From Gemmataceae bacterium (lineage in GTDB: Bacteria > Planctomycetota > Planctomycetia > Gemmatales > Gemmataceae), in contig JALHPZ010000006.1 of assembly GCA_022842245.1 (NCBI GenBank), forward strand, positions 100,248 to 164,247: 64,000 nt of DNA, written 5' to 3'. Of the stretch, positions 8,734 to 16,651 are shown one piece after another (the first letter of the stretch is position 1; every line of letters begins with the position of its first letter). Both the position numbers and the translations under genes were made by a program. The notes beneath the pieces were generated by a model. The model was not told the origin of the DNA. It saw only the letters and a list, made by a program, of their open reading frames with translations, and searched no databases.

Positions 8734-8818
8734 CCGCGCTCGGCTCCGAAGACCCGTTTGGACCGCCGGAAGCTCCGCTGACAGGTCCTAGCTCCTGATA
8801 GCACTCGCCGCTAAACGG
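8734..8818 (+). repeat. Dispersed intergenic hairpin repeat, copy 1
   Basis: This element of about 85 nt fills the gap between the convergent DUF5615 and methyltransferase genes. It matches 43472-43557 (opposite strand) over nearly its whole length, including gctcggctcc, aagacccgtttgg, aagctccgctgacagg and agcactcgccgctaaacgg. TTTGGACC can pair with GGTCCTA across the middle. In the other copy the same stem is TTTGGGCC/GGCCCAAA, a compensating change. It is a likely structured 3'-end or REP-like element. Confidence 0.75.
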
Positions 8819-9532
8819 TCACTTCTTCTTCTTCTCGAACAGCACGATGTGCTGCCACGGCAAGCTCTTGTCCGTCTTCAGATGCGAGATCGACGGGAAC
8901 TGCTCCATCTCCAGCATCACCTGGCGCTCGCTCATCTTGTGGACCAGTTTGATCGGCACCTTCGGGTCTTCGAGGCGGAACTCGACGAACGCGATCCGGC
9001 CGCCGGGCTTGAGCGCGGCCACCATCTTCTCCGTCATCTCGTAGGGGTGCGAGAACTCGTGGTACACGTCCACGAGGATCATCAGGTCGACCTTGCCCTC
9101 CGGCAGCTTCGGGTCGGTTTCGGTGCCGAGGATCGTCTCGACGTTTGGAATCTTCTCCTTTTTGATCCGCGCTTTCATGATGTCGAGCATTTCCTGCTGG
9201 ATGTCGACGGCGAGGATCTTCCCCTTTTCGCCGACGAGCGGGGCCATGCGGAAGGCGTGGTAGCCGCTGCCGGCGCCGATGTCGGCGATGGTCATGCCGG
9301 GCTTGATGTCGAGCGCCTTGATGAGCTTGGCGGGGTCTTCTTCCTTCTCGCGTTCGGGCCGGTCGAGCCAGCCGGCGGCCTGGTGGCCCATGACGTAGGC
9401 GATCTCGCGGTTCAGGTAGAACTTGCCGATGCCGTCCGGATCATGGTCCTTGCGGAACTCGTAGCGCGGCTTCTTCGGCTCCTCCGCAAATGCGAACGAA
9501 GAGAGTACGACGAGAACGGCGAGAGTGCGCAT
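8819..9532 (-). CDS. Exported class I SAM-dependent methyltransferase
   Basis: 237 residues. A signal peptide (MRTLAVLVVLSSFAFAEEP) precedes a Rossmann methyltransferase. Motif I is MTIADIGAGSGYHAFRM (about residues 84-100), an acidic residue ends beta2 (ILAVDIQQEML), and motif IV is DLMILVDVYHEFSHP. ALKPGGRIAFVEFR marks the post-core segment. Export of a SAM-dependent enzyme is odd because SAM is cytoplasmic, yet signal-bearing methyltransferases of this type recur in planctomycetes. The substrate is unknown. The gene stands alone, with repeats at both ends. Confidence 0.85.
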   Translation of the reverse strand: MRTLAVLVVLSSFAFAEEPKKPRYEFRKDHDPDGIGKFYLNREIAYVMGHQAAGWLDRPEREKEEDPAKLIKALDIKPGMTIADIGAGSGYHAFRMAPLVGEKGKILAVDIQQEMLDIMKARIKKEKIPNVETILGTETDPKLPEGKVDLMILVDVYHEFSHPYEMTEKMVAALKPGGRIAFVEFRLEDPKVPIKLVHKMSERQVMLEMEQFPSISHLKTDKSLPWQHIVLFEKKKK

Positions 9533-9576
9533 GGGAGTAGTCTCCGCGAGGGATGTGCTGTTAGATTAACCGCATA

Positions 9577-9664
9577 GGACGCAAAGAACGCAGAGAGAAA
9601 CCCCAAGAATGATTTTGGAAATCAACTCTTCGGTTTTCTCTCTGCGTCCTCCGCGATCTCCGCG
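9577..9664. repeat. Imperfect inverted repeat between methyltransferase and helicase genes
   Basis: The arms acgcagagagaaa and tttctctctgcgt pair across about 40 nt, followed by cctccgcgatctccgcgg. The arrangement resembles the dispersed 'ctctgcg' inverted repeats found between genes in many environmental genomes. It lies downstream of the helicase and upstream of the methyltransferase on the same strand, so a terminator role is possible. Confidence 0.6.
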
Positions 9665-9678
9665 GTGAAAATTCTTCG

Positions 9679-11361
9679 TTATCGCACGGGTGCCCGATCC
9701 CGGCGCACGGCAACCTTGCGGCCCTTGATGCGGCTTTCGTGCAGGCGCTCCACCACGTGGTCGCACGCTTCGTCCAGCACGTCCACCAGCGCGAAGCGGT
9801 CGGCGATCTCGATCGGGCCGATGTCGCGGCTCGGCACGCCGGCCTCGTTCGCGATCGCGCCCACGAGATCTCGCGGCGTAATCCCCGCCTCGCGGCCCAG
9901 GCTGAAGAACAGGCGCCCCATCGCCGGCCCGCGACCCCGATGCATCGGCCGCGCATCCCGCGGGCCGTCCCGCTGCGGTGCCATCGGCTTCTTCGGGAAG
10001 ACCTCCGGAATTTCCTGCTCGTCTTCCGCCGGCTGCCCGGCCCGGTGCGCCAGCTGGATCGCCGCCAGCAGCACCGTGTTCGCGTCGGACATCTTGAGCA
10101 TCTGTTCGAGCACCGGCTTGTACTCGTCGCCCGGCCCGGCTTCGATCACTTCGACGAGCCGTTCCATCGTGCGCTCGATCTGCCGGTGCTTCAACTGCGC
10201 GACCGTCGGCACCTTCGCGATCTGGATCGGCTGGTTCGTCAGGCGCTCGATCGCCTTGAGGGCGTACTGCTCGCGCGGGTCGATGAGCGTGAGCACCACG
10301 CCTTCCCGGCCGGCCCGGCCGACGCGGCCGCTGCGGTGGACGTACACTTCCGGCGATTCCGGCAGGTGGAAGTTGACGACGTGCGACAGGTGGCTGATGT
10401 CCAGCCCGCGAGCCGCCACGTCGGTGGCCACGAGCACCGTCAGCGTCTCCTCGCGGAAGAGCTTCATGACGCGGTCGCGCTGCATCTGCTCCATGCCGCC
10501 GTGCAGGGCGGCGGCGTGGTAGCCGCGCTCGAGCAGCACGCGCGTGAGGTCTTCGGTCTCGCCGCGGGTCTTGCAGAAGACGATGGCGGAGGTGGGGTCT
10601 TCCATGCCGAGGATGCGGGCGAGCGTGGCGGGCTTGAAGCCCCGCGGCACGAGGCACGCCGTCTGGCGGACGCGCGGCTTCTCCCCCTCGACGGCCTTCG
10701 GCTTCGCCACCGTGATGCGCACCGGATCGCGCAGGAACTTCTCCGTGATGCGGGCGATCCGCGGCGGCATCGTCGCGCTGAACAGCAGCGTCTGCCGCTC
10801 CGCCGGCAGCCCCGCCAGGATGGCTTCGATCTCGTCGGCGAAGCCCATGTCGAACATCTCGTCGGCTTCGTCGAGGATCACGGCGGCGATCTTCCGGTGC
10901 GGGAAGGCGCCGTTGCGCATGTGGTCGGCGAGCCGGCCGGGCGTGGCGACGACGACGTCGACGCCGCGCTTCAGGGCGCGGAACTGTTCGGAATAACTCT
11001 CGCCGCCGTAGATGGCGAAGGCGTGCAGGCCGATGGTCTTGCCGTACTTGCGGAACGCCTCGGCCACCTGCATGGCGAGTTCGCGCGTCGGCACGAGCAC
11101 GAGCGCGGCGGCGTCCTGCTTGGCGGCCTTCGCCTCGGCGAGGCGGTGCAGCACGGGCAGGGCGAACGCGGCCGTCTTGCCGGTGCCGGTGCCCGCCTGG
11201 CCGACGAGATCGCGGCCTTCGCGCACGTGCGGGATGGCTTGTTCCTGGATCGGCGTGGGCTGTGTGTAGTTCAGCGTGGCGAGGACGGCCGTGAGCCGGG
11301 CGTCGAGGCCCAGATTGGCGAAACCGTTGGTAGCGGGGGACTGTTCGATCGACTCGGACAT
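9679..11361 (-). CDS. deaD: DEAD-box ATP-dependent RNA helicase with DbpA-type RNA-binding domain
   Basis: 560 residues from ATG 11361 (MSESIEQSPATNGFANLGLD). The Q motif is TQPTPIQEQAIP (about 33-44), motif I GTGTGKT (57-63), motif Ia PTREL (91-95), motif II DEAD (164-167) and motif III SAT (195-197). Helicase C motifs are present as IVFCKTRGETEDL, VATDVAARGLDI and HRSGRVGRAGREG. The C-terminus (FFSLGREAGITPRDLVGAIAN ... DRFALVDVLDEACDHVVERL) is a DbpA/CsdA RNA-binding domain. Such proteins remodel rRNA during ribosome assembly and mRNA in the cold. It is monocistronic; the upstream region carries the RAYT palindrome, so promoter and palindrome are close. Confidence 0.92.
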   Translation of the reverse strand: MSESIEQSPATNGFANLGLDARLTAVLATLNYTQPTPIQEQAIPHVREGRDLVGQAGTGTGKTAAFALPVLHRLAEAKAAKQDAAALVLVPTRELAMQVAEAFRKYGKTIGLHAFAIYGGESYSEQFRALKRGVDVVVATPGRLADHMRNGAFPHRKIAAVILDEADEMFDMGFADEIEAILAGLPAERQTLLFSATMPPRIARITEKFLRDPVRITVAKPKAVEGEKPRVRQTACLVPRGFKPATLARILGMEDPTSAIVFCKTRGETEDLTRVLLERGYHAAALHGGMEQMQRDRVMKLFREETLTVLVATDVAARGLDISHLSHVVNFHLPESPEVYVHRSGRVGRAGREGVVLTLIDPREQYALKAIERLTNQPIQIAKVPTVAQLKHRQIERTMERLVEVIEAGPGDEYKPVLEQMLKMSDANTVLLAAIQLAHRAGQPAEDEQEIPEVFPKKPMAPQRDGPRDARPMHRGRGPAMGRLFFSLGREAGITPRDLVGAIANEAGVPSRDIGPIEIADRFALVDVLDEACDHVVERLHESRIKGRKVAVRRDRAPVR

Positions 11362-11539
11362 GAAAAAAGCCTTCCGTCCGGCGATGAACGCCGGAATCGC
11401 GTGGGTGAAACGTAAAGCCTTGGACCGGCTCGACGCAACACTTCGCGCGATTCCCCGGATGAAGGCACCAGTGAGGACAGTATACGGCGCGCGGCGGTTC
11501 GCGGCGCGGGGAATTCGGGGACGAAGGTGAACGAGCACT

Positions 11540-11614
11540 GCGTTCTGCGGCGAAAAGGGGTCGGGAGTCGTTTTGCCGCAAAACGACTCCCGACCCCTTT
11601 TCGCCGCAGAACGC
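11540..11614. repeat. 36-bp perfect palindrome (REP-like) upstream of RAYT gene
   Basis: The arms 11540-11575 and 11579-11614 are exact reverse complements of 36 bp with a 3-nt centre. The core is aaaaggggtcgggagtc. The same core recurs in the palindrome inside the adjacent transposase gene (12072-12148). It ends 19 nt before the RAYT start codon, consistent with a REP/terminal recognition hairpin for that enzyme. Confidence 0.92.
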
Positions 11615-11633
11615 AACGGTTACGCTATCGGCC

Positions 11634-12359
11634 ATGCCACGACGACCGCGAGAGAGTACCGGCGGACTGGTCTACCACGTCCTCAATCGGACGGTCGGTC
11701 GCGAGGCCCTGTTTCAAACGGAACTCGATTACGTTGCCTTTGAACGGATACTCGCCGAATCGATCTCACGACACGAATCGCGATTGCTGGCGTACTGTAT
11801 CCTGCCGAACCATTGGCATCTCCTGCTCTGGCCGCGCGAAGACGGCGAGTTGTCCGAAGTCCTCCGTTGGCTCACCGTCACGCACACGCAGCGCTACCAC
11901 GCCTACTACCAAACCTCAGGAACAGGACCGCTCTATCAGGGGCGATTCAAATCGTTTCCGGTTCAATCCGACGAACACTTCTACACGGTAGCCCGCTATG
12001 TCGAACGGAACGCGCTGACGGCGAACCTCACCGATCGAGCCGAGGCTTGGCCGTGGGGCAGTCTGTCCTTGCGTTCTGCGAGTGAAAAGGGGTCGGGAGT
12101 CGATTTCGCGGCGAAATCGACTCCCGACCCCTTTTCACTCGCAGAACGTCCCCCGCTCGCGGAGTGGCCGGTCCAGTTGCCGCAGGACTGGATCGCCCTT
12201 GTGAACGAGCCGATCACCGCGAAGGAGTTGGAGCGATTGCGGACCTGCGTTCGTCGGGGCCGGCCGTATGGTGACAAGGATTGGGTCGCCCTCACGGCAA
12301 AGCGCTTGGGGTTGGAGTCCTCGATGCGATCTGCGGGACGACCGAGAACTGAAACGTGA
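11634..12359 (+). CDS. REP-associated tyrosine transposase (RAYT, Y1/HUH family)
   Basis: 241 residues. The start MPRRPRESTGGLVYHVLNRT and the HUH-type metal-binding motif (LPNHWHLLLWP, about residues 56-66) are typical. The candidate catalytic tyrosine lies in RYHAYYQTSGTGPLYQGRFKSF, and the family block YVERNALTANLTDRAEAWPWGSL follows. The C-terminal VRRGRPYGDKDWV and LGLESSMRSAGRPR are also standard. RAYTs cleave and move REP hairpins. Between the WPWGSL block and PPLAEWPV a stretch of about 26 residues is encoded by a palindrome of the same family as the one just upstream, and it keeps the frame. All catalytic blocks are intact, so the enzyme may be active. Confidence 0.9.
   Translation: MPRRPRESTGGLVYHVLNRTVGREALFQTELDYVAFERILAESISRHESRLLAYCILPNHWHLLLWPREDGELSEVLRWLTVTHTQRYHAYYQTSGTGPLYQGRFKSFPVQSDEHFYTVARYVERNALTANLTDRAEAWPWGSLSLRSASEKGSGVDFAAKSTPDPFSLAERPPLAEWPVQLPQDWIALVNEPITAKELERLRTCVRRGRPYGDKDWVALTAKRLGLESSMRSAGRPRTET
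12072..12148. repeat. In-frame palindrome inside the RAYT coding sequence
   Basis: The arms 12072-12109 and 12111-12148 are perfect 38-bp reverse complements with a 1-nt centre. They share the core gtgaaaaggggtcgggagtcg with the upstream palindrome but have a different inner and outer stem. The palindrome is read through as SASEKGSGVDFAAKSTPDPF, a flexible-looking insert where family members have a short linker. Confidence 0.92.
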
Positions 12360-12376
12360 TCGTCGAGAATGAAACA

Positions 12377-12679
12377 ATGGGCAAAACAACCATCGATACT
12401 TTCGGCGTGACTTACACAAATGCTGATGGGGTTGCCCGCCAAGTTACTTGGTCCCATCTACAGTCAGTCGAGATCATCACGGATGACGGCGGACCACTTC
12501 TCGAAGATCTGTTCTGGGTGTTGCGAGGATCGGAGATAAAGTTGATCATTCCACAAGCGGCTATCGGAACCGAAGAATTTCTGTCTCGACTTCAACAATT
12601 ACCGCGATTTGATAACGAGGCGGTCATCACGGCCATGTCGTCCGTCGGCAAATATCGTTTCCTGTGCTGGAAGCGGTAA
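12377..12679 (+). CDS. Small hypothetical protein
   Basis: About 100 residues from ATG 12377. An earlier in-frame GTG at 12356 overlaps the RAYT stop. The sequence (TTIDTFGVTYTNADGVARQV, VTWSHLQSVEIITDDGGPLL) has alternating hydrophobic residues and a W-x-x-(L)-x-x-V-x-I pattern, then LFWVLRGSEIKLIIPQ and GTEEFLSRLQQLPRFD. This is the layout of a small PH-like beta/alpha fold seen in short immunity-type or lineage-specific proteins. There is no signal peptide. Base composition is less GC-rich than its neighbours, hinting at transfer. Function unknown. Confidence 0.65.
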   Translation: MGKTTIDTFGVTYTNADGVARQVTWSHLQSVEIITDDGGPLLEDLFWVLRGSEIKLIIPQAAIGTEEFLSRLQQLPRFDNEAVITAMSSVGKYRFLCWKR

Positions 12680-12719
12680 GGGCTCGACATCGCCTTGTAC
12701 ACCAAATCTATTCCCTCTC

Positions 12720-12977
12720 ATGCCCGACCTCACCAGCCCGACGCTGCTCTGGGTCAAGTTCGTGCTCTTCCTGCTCGTCGGCGCGCTCGCGGCGGGGCTG
12801 GCGCTGTTCCTTTTCCCGGACGTGAAGCTCGCGCTGCTGATGACGATCGCCATCTGGGCCTTCGCGCGGGCCTACTACTTCGCGTTCTACGTCATCGAGC
12901 ACTACGTCGATCCGTCGTTCAAGTTCGCCGGCCTCGTCGACTTCGTCCGCTACGCGCTGCGAAAACGACGACCCTGA
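12720..12977 (+). CDS. Small two-helix membrane protein
   Basis: 85 residues, start MPDLTSPTLLWVKFVLFLLV. Two hydrophobic segments (about 10-32 and 37-60, with AIWAFARAYYFAFYVIEHYVD) span the membrane, and the C-terminus is basic (RYALRKRRP). This is a typical planctomycete small integral membrane protein with no recognised function. It ends 14 nt before the convergent end of the homoserine dehydrogenase gene. Confidence 0.75.
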   Translation: MPDLTSPTLLWVKFVLFLLVGALAAGLALFLFPDVKLALLMTIAIWAFARAYYFAFYVIEHYVDPSFKFAGLVDFVRYALRKRRP

Positions 12978-12991
12978 AGTCCCCATCCGCC

Positions 12992-14341
12992 TCAGTCGTC
13001 CACCGAGAAGAACACCGCCGGGCCGCACACGCCGGGGAGCTTCGCGAGCGCCTTCGCGGCGGCGCGGAAGCGGCCGGTCTCGGCCACGTGCGTCATGATC
13101 ACCAGCGGAACCATCAATATCGGTTGGTTCTCGCCCGTCCGGCCCGCGGGAAGATCCGCTGACAGGGCCGGACTCTCGACCGCCTCGTGCTGGATGATCG
13201 ACGCGATGCTGATCCGCTCGTTCGCCAGGCACCGGCACACGTCCGCCAGCACCCCCGGCTCGTCCCGCACCAGCGCCCGCAGGTAGAACCGCGACCGCAC
13301 CTTGTCCGACGGCGCCAGCGCGAACTCCGTCTTCCCGCTCCAGAGCTTCGCCGCCGCGAACGTTTTCTGCGCCCGGCCCACCGCGATGTCCAGGATGTCC
13401 GCCACCACCGACGACGCCGTCGGCATCATCCCCGCGCCCGCCCCCTGGAACAGCGTCTCGCCCACCACGTCACCGGTCACCAGCACCGCGTTGAACGCCC
13501 CGCGCACCTGCGCCAGCGGGTCGGTGCGGCGCAGCAGCACCGGCGCCACGTGCAGCGCCACCGTCTTGTCCGCCACCCACGCCTCCGCCAGCAGCTTGAT
13601 CGTGTAGCCCAGCTCGGCGGCGAAGCGCGTGTCCATCGCGTCGATGCCGGCGATGCCTTGCTTCTCGATGTCGCCGGGTTGCGCCGTCACGCCGAAGGCG
13701 ATCTGCGCGAGCACCGCGAGCTTGTGCGCCGCGTCGGAGCCGTCGACGTCGAGCGTCGGGTCGGCCTCCGCGTAGCCGAGGCGCTGGGCCTCCTTCAAGG
13801 CGTCCGAGTAGCTCGTGCCGCTCTCCGCCATGGCGCTGAGGATGAAGTTCGACGTGCCGTTGAGGATGCCCTGGATGCCGGTGATCTGGTTCGCCGCAAG
13901 GCTCTCGCCGAGGGCGCGGATGATCGGGATGCCCCCGGCGACGGCGGCCTCGAAGCAGATCACGCGCTCGGCCTTGCGCGCGGCCTCGAACAGCTCGAAC
14001 CCGTGCGCGGCGAGGAGCGCCTTGTTCGCGGTGACGACATGCTTGCCCGCCGCGAGCGCCGCGAGCACCACGTCCTTCGCGATCGTGGTGCCGCCGATCA
14101 GTTCGACGACGATCTGCACCGCCGGGTCGGCGACGGCGGCGCGCCAGTCGGTGCCGACGGCCGCGCCGGGAACGACAACGTCCCGCGGCTTCGCAAGGTC
14201 GCGAACGACGAGGTGGCGGAGGACGAGGGATCGGCCCCCGGCGCGGGCGGTCATGCGGCCGGCGTGTTCGGTGAGAATCCGGGCGACCCCGGTGCCGACG
14301 GTCCCGCAGCCGACGAGCGCTATCCCTAGCGATTCCGCCAT
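12992..14341 (-). CDS. hom: Homoserine dehydrogenase
   Basis: 449 residues. It catalyses NAD(P)-dependent interconversion of aspartate semialdehyde and homoserine on the path to Thr/Met. The N-terminal Rossmann motif is GIALVGCGTVGTGV, the NAD domain includes HVVTANKALLAAHG, and the catalytic/homodimer region contains GILNGTSNFIL and AEADPTLDVDGSDAAHKLAVLA (conserved Asp and Lys). The C-terminal ACT domain (RALVRDEPGVLADVCRCLA ... SIASIIQHEA) is expected for allosteric control by threonine or a related amino acid. About 30 residues inside the ACT domain (LSADLPAGRTGENQ) look like a lineage-specific loop. The gene is not next to other Thr-pathway genes. Confidence 0.95.
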   Translation of the reverse strand: MAESLGIALVGCGTVGTGVARILTEHAGRMTARAGGRSLVLRHLVVRDLAKPRDVVVPGAAVGTDWRAAVADPAVQIVVELIGGTTIAKDVVLAALAAGKHVVTANKALLAAHGFELFEAARKAERVICFEAAVAGGIPIIRALGESLAANQITGIQGILNGTSNFILSAMAESGTSYSDALKEAQRLGYAEADPTLDVDGSDAAHKLAVLAQIAFGVTAQPGDIEKQGIAGIDAMDTRFAAELGYTIKLLAEAWVADKTVALHVAPVLLRRTDPLAQVRGAFNAVLVTGDVVGETLFQGAGAGMMPTASSVVADILDIAVGRAQKTFAAAKLWSGKTEFALAPSDKVRSRFYLRALVRDEPGVLADVCRCLANERISIASIIQHEAVESPALSADLPAGRTGENQPILMVPLVIMTHVAETGRFRAAAKALAKLPGVCGPAVFFSVDD

Positions 14342-14419
14342 GTCCTTCGTCCTCGATGATGGGTCCGAAGTGTTCTTACGGTCCGCGGGGAATCGCGGCC
14401 ATGCGGACCAAAGAGACCT

Positions 14420-14535
14420 AAAAAGGGGACGCAGAGACCAAAAAAGGGGACGCAGCTCGTTTCACACGCGCGAAACGAGCTGCGTCCCCTTTTCGGGCGT
14501 CCGTCCCCTTTTTGGGCGTCCCCTTTTCGGGACGC
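14420..14535. repeat. REP-like palindrome of 21-bp stem with degenerate flanking copies
   Basis: The arms 14442-14462 and 14473-14493 (aaaaggggacgcagctcgttt and its complement) pair perfectly around a 10-nt loop. A partial direct copy (aaaaaggggacgcagagacc) lies just left and further 'cccctttt' ends lie to the right. It occupies the 194-nt gap between hom and the redoxin gene. The 'aaaagggg' edge is shared with the RAYT-associated palindromes but the inner sequence differs. Confidence 0.85.
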
Positions 14536-16281
14536 TCACTTCTCCGTGAACACCACAAAGCCGATCATCATCTCCTGCCACGTCTGGTTGCCCCAGCGCA
14601 CCGTCGCGGACGGGTCGGGGTTCGACGGGTTCGCCTTCGAGTTGTCGTACCAGGCCGTGCACTCGATCTTCGAGCCGGCGGGAATGTCCTTCGGCTTCGC
14701 CAGCTCGTAGTTCGCCTGCCAGTTGAAGTCGTACTTCGGCACGTTCAGCAACACCTCGCGCGTGCCGTCCTTCTGCACGAGTTCCATCTTGAATGCCTTG
14801 CCGCGGACGTGCATGTGCGGCGTGAAGATGAACAGCCGCGTGTCCTTCGGGAACTCCTTGACCGACTTCACCTCGAAGTTCGGGTCGCCGGGCGGGATGC
14901 GGAACCGGCCGTTCATGATCGAGGCGTTCTGGATCTCGTGCTTCGGCGGCCCCTTCGCGAGGCAGAGGCCGATCATCGACTGGTCCGGCCCGGCCTTGCC
15001 GTTCGGCGTGTAGTGCATCTCGAACATCAGCTGCGACCCCTTCGGGATCTTGCGCGCATGGCCGGGGGGCATCACGACCGGCGCGTCGCCGGGGACGTAC
15101 GCGCCGAGCATGTGCCGGCCGAAATCGCGCCCGGCGACGTCGAAGATCGTGCCGCCCGGCGGGATGATGAAGCAGATGATGTGGTGCACGACGGCGCGGT
15201 ATTCGGGCCGCACCTCCACCGCTTCAATCCAGGTGTCTTCCGCCAGCGGTTCGCCGACGGGCACGTACTGGTACGGCACGCCGATGCCGAGGAACGAACT
15301 CGCCGGCACCTTGATCGGCTTCTGCATCTTCAGCACGACATCCGGCTCGCGCGGCAGCCGCCAGCCGTCGAGGAACTGGCGCGGCTGCGGCTGGTCCTTC
15401 GCGCTGCCTTCGGGGCAGCCCTGGTCGATCCACTTCAGCAGCGTGGCCTTGTCCTCGGGCGTCAGGCGGCGATCGTTCTTGAAGTGGCCGAACGCGGCGT
15501 CCGCGTGCCACGGCGGCATCACGTCGTCCGCGACCACCTCGCGCATCATGCCCGCCCAGCTCTTCGCCGCCTTGTAACTGTCGAGCGCGAACGGCGCCGC
15601 CTCGCCGGCGCGGTGGCAGTCCTGGCACTTCGATTGAATGATGCGCGCGACATCCTTCGTGTACGTCACGAGCGGGCCGGAGCTCGCAACCGGCTTCTCG
15701 CGCGTCAGCTTGCAGCCGCTCGCGGCGGCGTGGGTCACGCGCACGTCGGTCCCTTCGAGGATCGCGTCGATGGCGTTCGCCAGCTCGCGCGTCGTCGCCT
15801 TGTCGCGGTGCACGCCGACCGCGTACTGGTCGTCGATACGCCCGTGGTAGCGCACGGTGCGCGTGGCATCCAGCACGAACGCGCTCGGCACGCGGTCGAC
15901 GTGGAACTTGTCGGCCAGCTTCACGCCGTCGTCCTTCAGCACCGGATACGGGATGCCGAAGTGCTTCGCTTGCTTCGCGATGTCGGCGGCTTCGTCCGAC
16001 TCGTGGCTGTACACGGCGACGAACCTCACGCCTTCGTTGCGGTACTTCTTCTCGAGTTCGATCAGCCGGGGCACGTACGCGAGGCTGACGGGGCAGGCGG
16101 TGCTCGGGAAGAGCACGACGACCGCCTTCGCCCCGCGCGTGGCGTCGACGAAGTTCCACGCCTTGCCGTCGGCGGCGTTGGCGAGGGTGAAGTCGGCGAT
16201 CTTGGTGCCGAGCGGCGGTTGCGGTTCGGCGGCGGCGAGGGGCGCCGCAAGGAGCGCGAGAAGGTACAGGCTGCGGATCAC
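14536..16281 (-). CDS. Redoxin / cytochrome c / copper monooxygenase-like fusion, exported
   Basis: 581 residues. A signal peptide (MIRSLYLLALLAAPLAAAEP) is followed by an AhpC/TSA-Redoxin domain (residues about 25-180, VVVLFPSTACPVSLAYVPRL; single Cys63 rather than CxxC). A c-type heme site CQDCH lies at 219-223, with MPPWHAD providing a possible axial Met. The C-terminal half has His motifs of type II ascorbate-dependent copper monooxygenases: VHHIICFI, FEMHYTPNG, and FTPHMHVRGK. The last is the HxH pair that binds one copper in PHM-like proteins. The three parts suggest a periplasmic redox enzyme, but the substrate and true activity are unknown. Multi-domain exported cytochromes of this type are common in planctomycetes. 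Confidence 0.85.
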   Translation of the reverse strand: MIRSLYLLALLAAPLAAAEPQPPLGTKIADFTLANAADGKAWNFVDATRGAKAVVVLFPSTACPVSLAYVPRLIELEKKYRNEGVRFVAVYSHESDEAADIAKQAKHFGIPYPVLKDDGVKLADKFHVDRVPSAFVLDATRTVRYHGRIDDQYAVGVHRDKATTRELANAIDAILEGTDVRVTHAAASGCKLTREKPVASSGPLVTYTKDVARIIQSKCQDCHRAGEAAPFALDSYKAAKSWAGMMREVVADDVMPPWHADAAFGHFKNDRRLTPEDKATLLKWIDQGCPEGSAKDQPQPRQFLDGWRLPREPDVVLKMQKPIKVPASSFLGIGVPYQYVPVGEPLAEDTWIEAVEVRPEYRAVVHHIICFIIPPGGTIFDVAGRDFGRHMLGAYVPGDAPVVMPPGHARKIPKGSQLMFEMHYTPNGKAGPDQSMIGLCLAKGPPKHEIQNASIMNGRFRIPPGDPNFEVKSVKEFPKDTRLFIFTPHMHVRGKAFKMELVQKDGTREVLLNVPKYDFNWQANYELAKPKDIPAGSKIECTAWYDNSKANPSNPDPSATVRWGNQTWQEMMIGFVVFTEK

Positions 16282-16402
16282 GCGAAGTCTCCGGGGTGGG
16301 CGGAGAGTCGCCCACGATCATCTTGCAGCGCGGATCGGGGCTTGGGAAGGGCGTTCGGATCGGTCGTTTTTGCAAGCGTCGGTATTTTTTGCAAAGTTCG
16401 GC

Positions 16403-16498
16403 TTGACAGGATTACCCGGATTGTGGATTTTACGCGGGCCTCTTCTCTGTTCCGGCCCCGTCGCCCGTGGTGCAACGCCACGAGCGACGGGGTTTTTT
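16403..16498 (+). ncRNA. Candidate small RNA with promoter-like start and strong terminator
   Basis: A consensus-like TTGACA (16403-16408) is followed 18 nt on by a weak ATTTTA. A strong intrinsic terminator then ends at 16498, on the plus strand. No plus-strand gene lies nearby; both neighbours are transcribed on the minus strand. The RNA would be about 60 nt and mostly the terminator itself. No family match is claimed. Confidence 0.35.
16456..16498 (+). terminator. Rho-independent terminator (plus strand)
   Basis: Stem ccccgtcgcccgtgg (16456-16470) pairs with ccacgagcgacgggg (16478-16492) with one mismatch and a 7-nt loop. Six T residues (16493-16498) follow directly. The opposite strand lacks a T-tract, so the signal is directional. 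Confidence 0.85.
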
Positions 16499-16651
16499 CG
16501 TAGAACGGACGTCCGAGAGCTTGACTCGCCGAAGGCGAGCCAAGCCCCGTGAGTGACCGTGTGAGTCGATCGCGCGATGGGCCATGTGGCGGCGCGGGAA
16601 GCGCCGAAGTGGAATATTATCCCTCTTGGCTATTGGCTCACGGCGAACCAC

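Noticed and set aside
9739..11415. Long frame opposite the DEAD-box helicase
   Set aside because: Low-complexity His/Arg/Val-rich translation typical of antisense of GC-rich coding DNA; no start signals.
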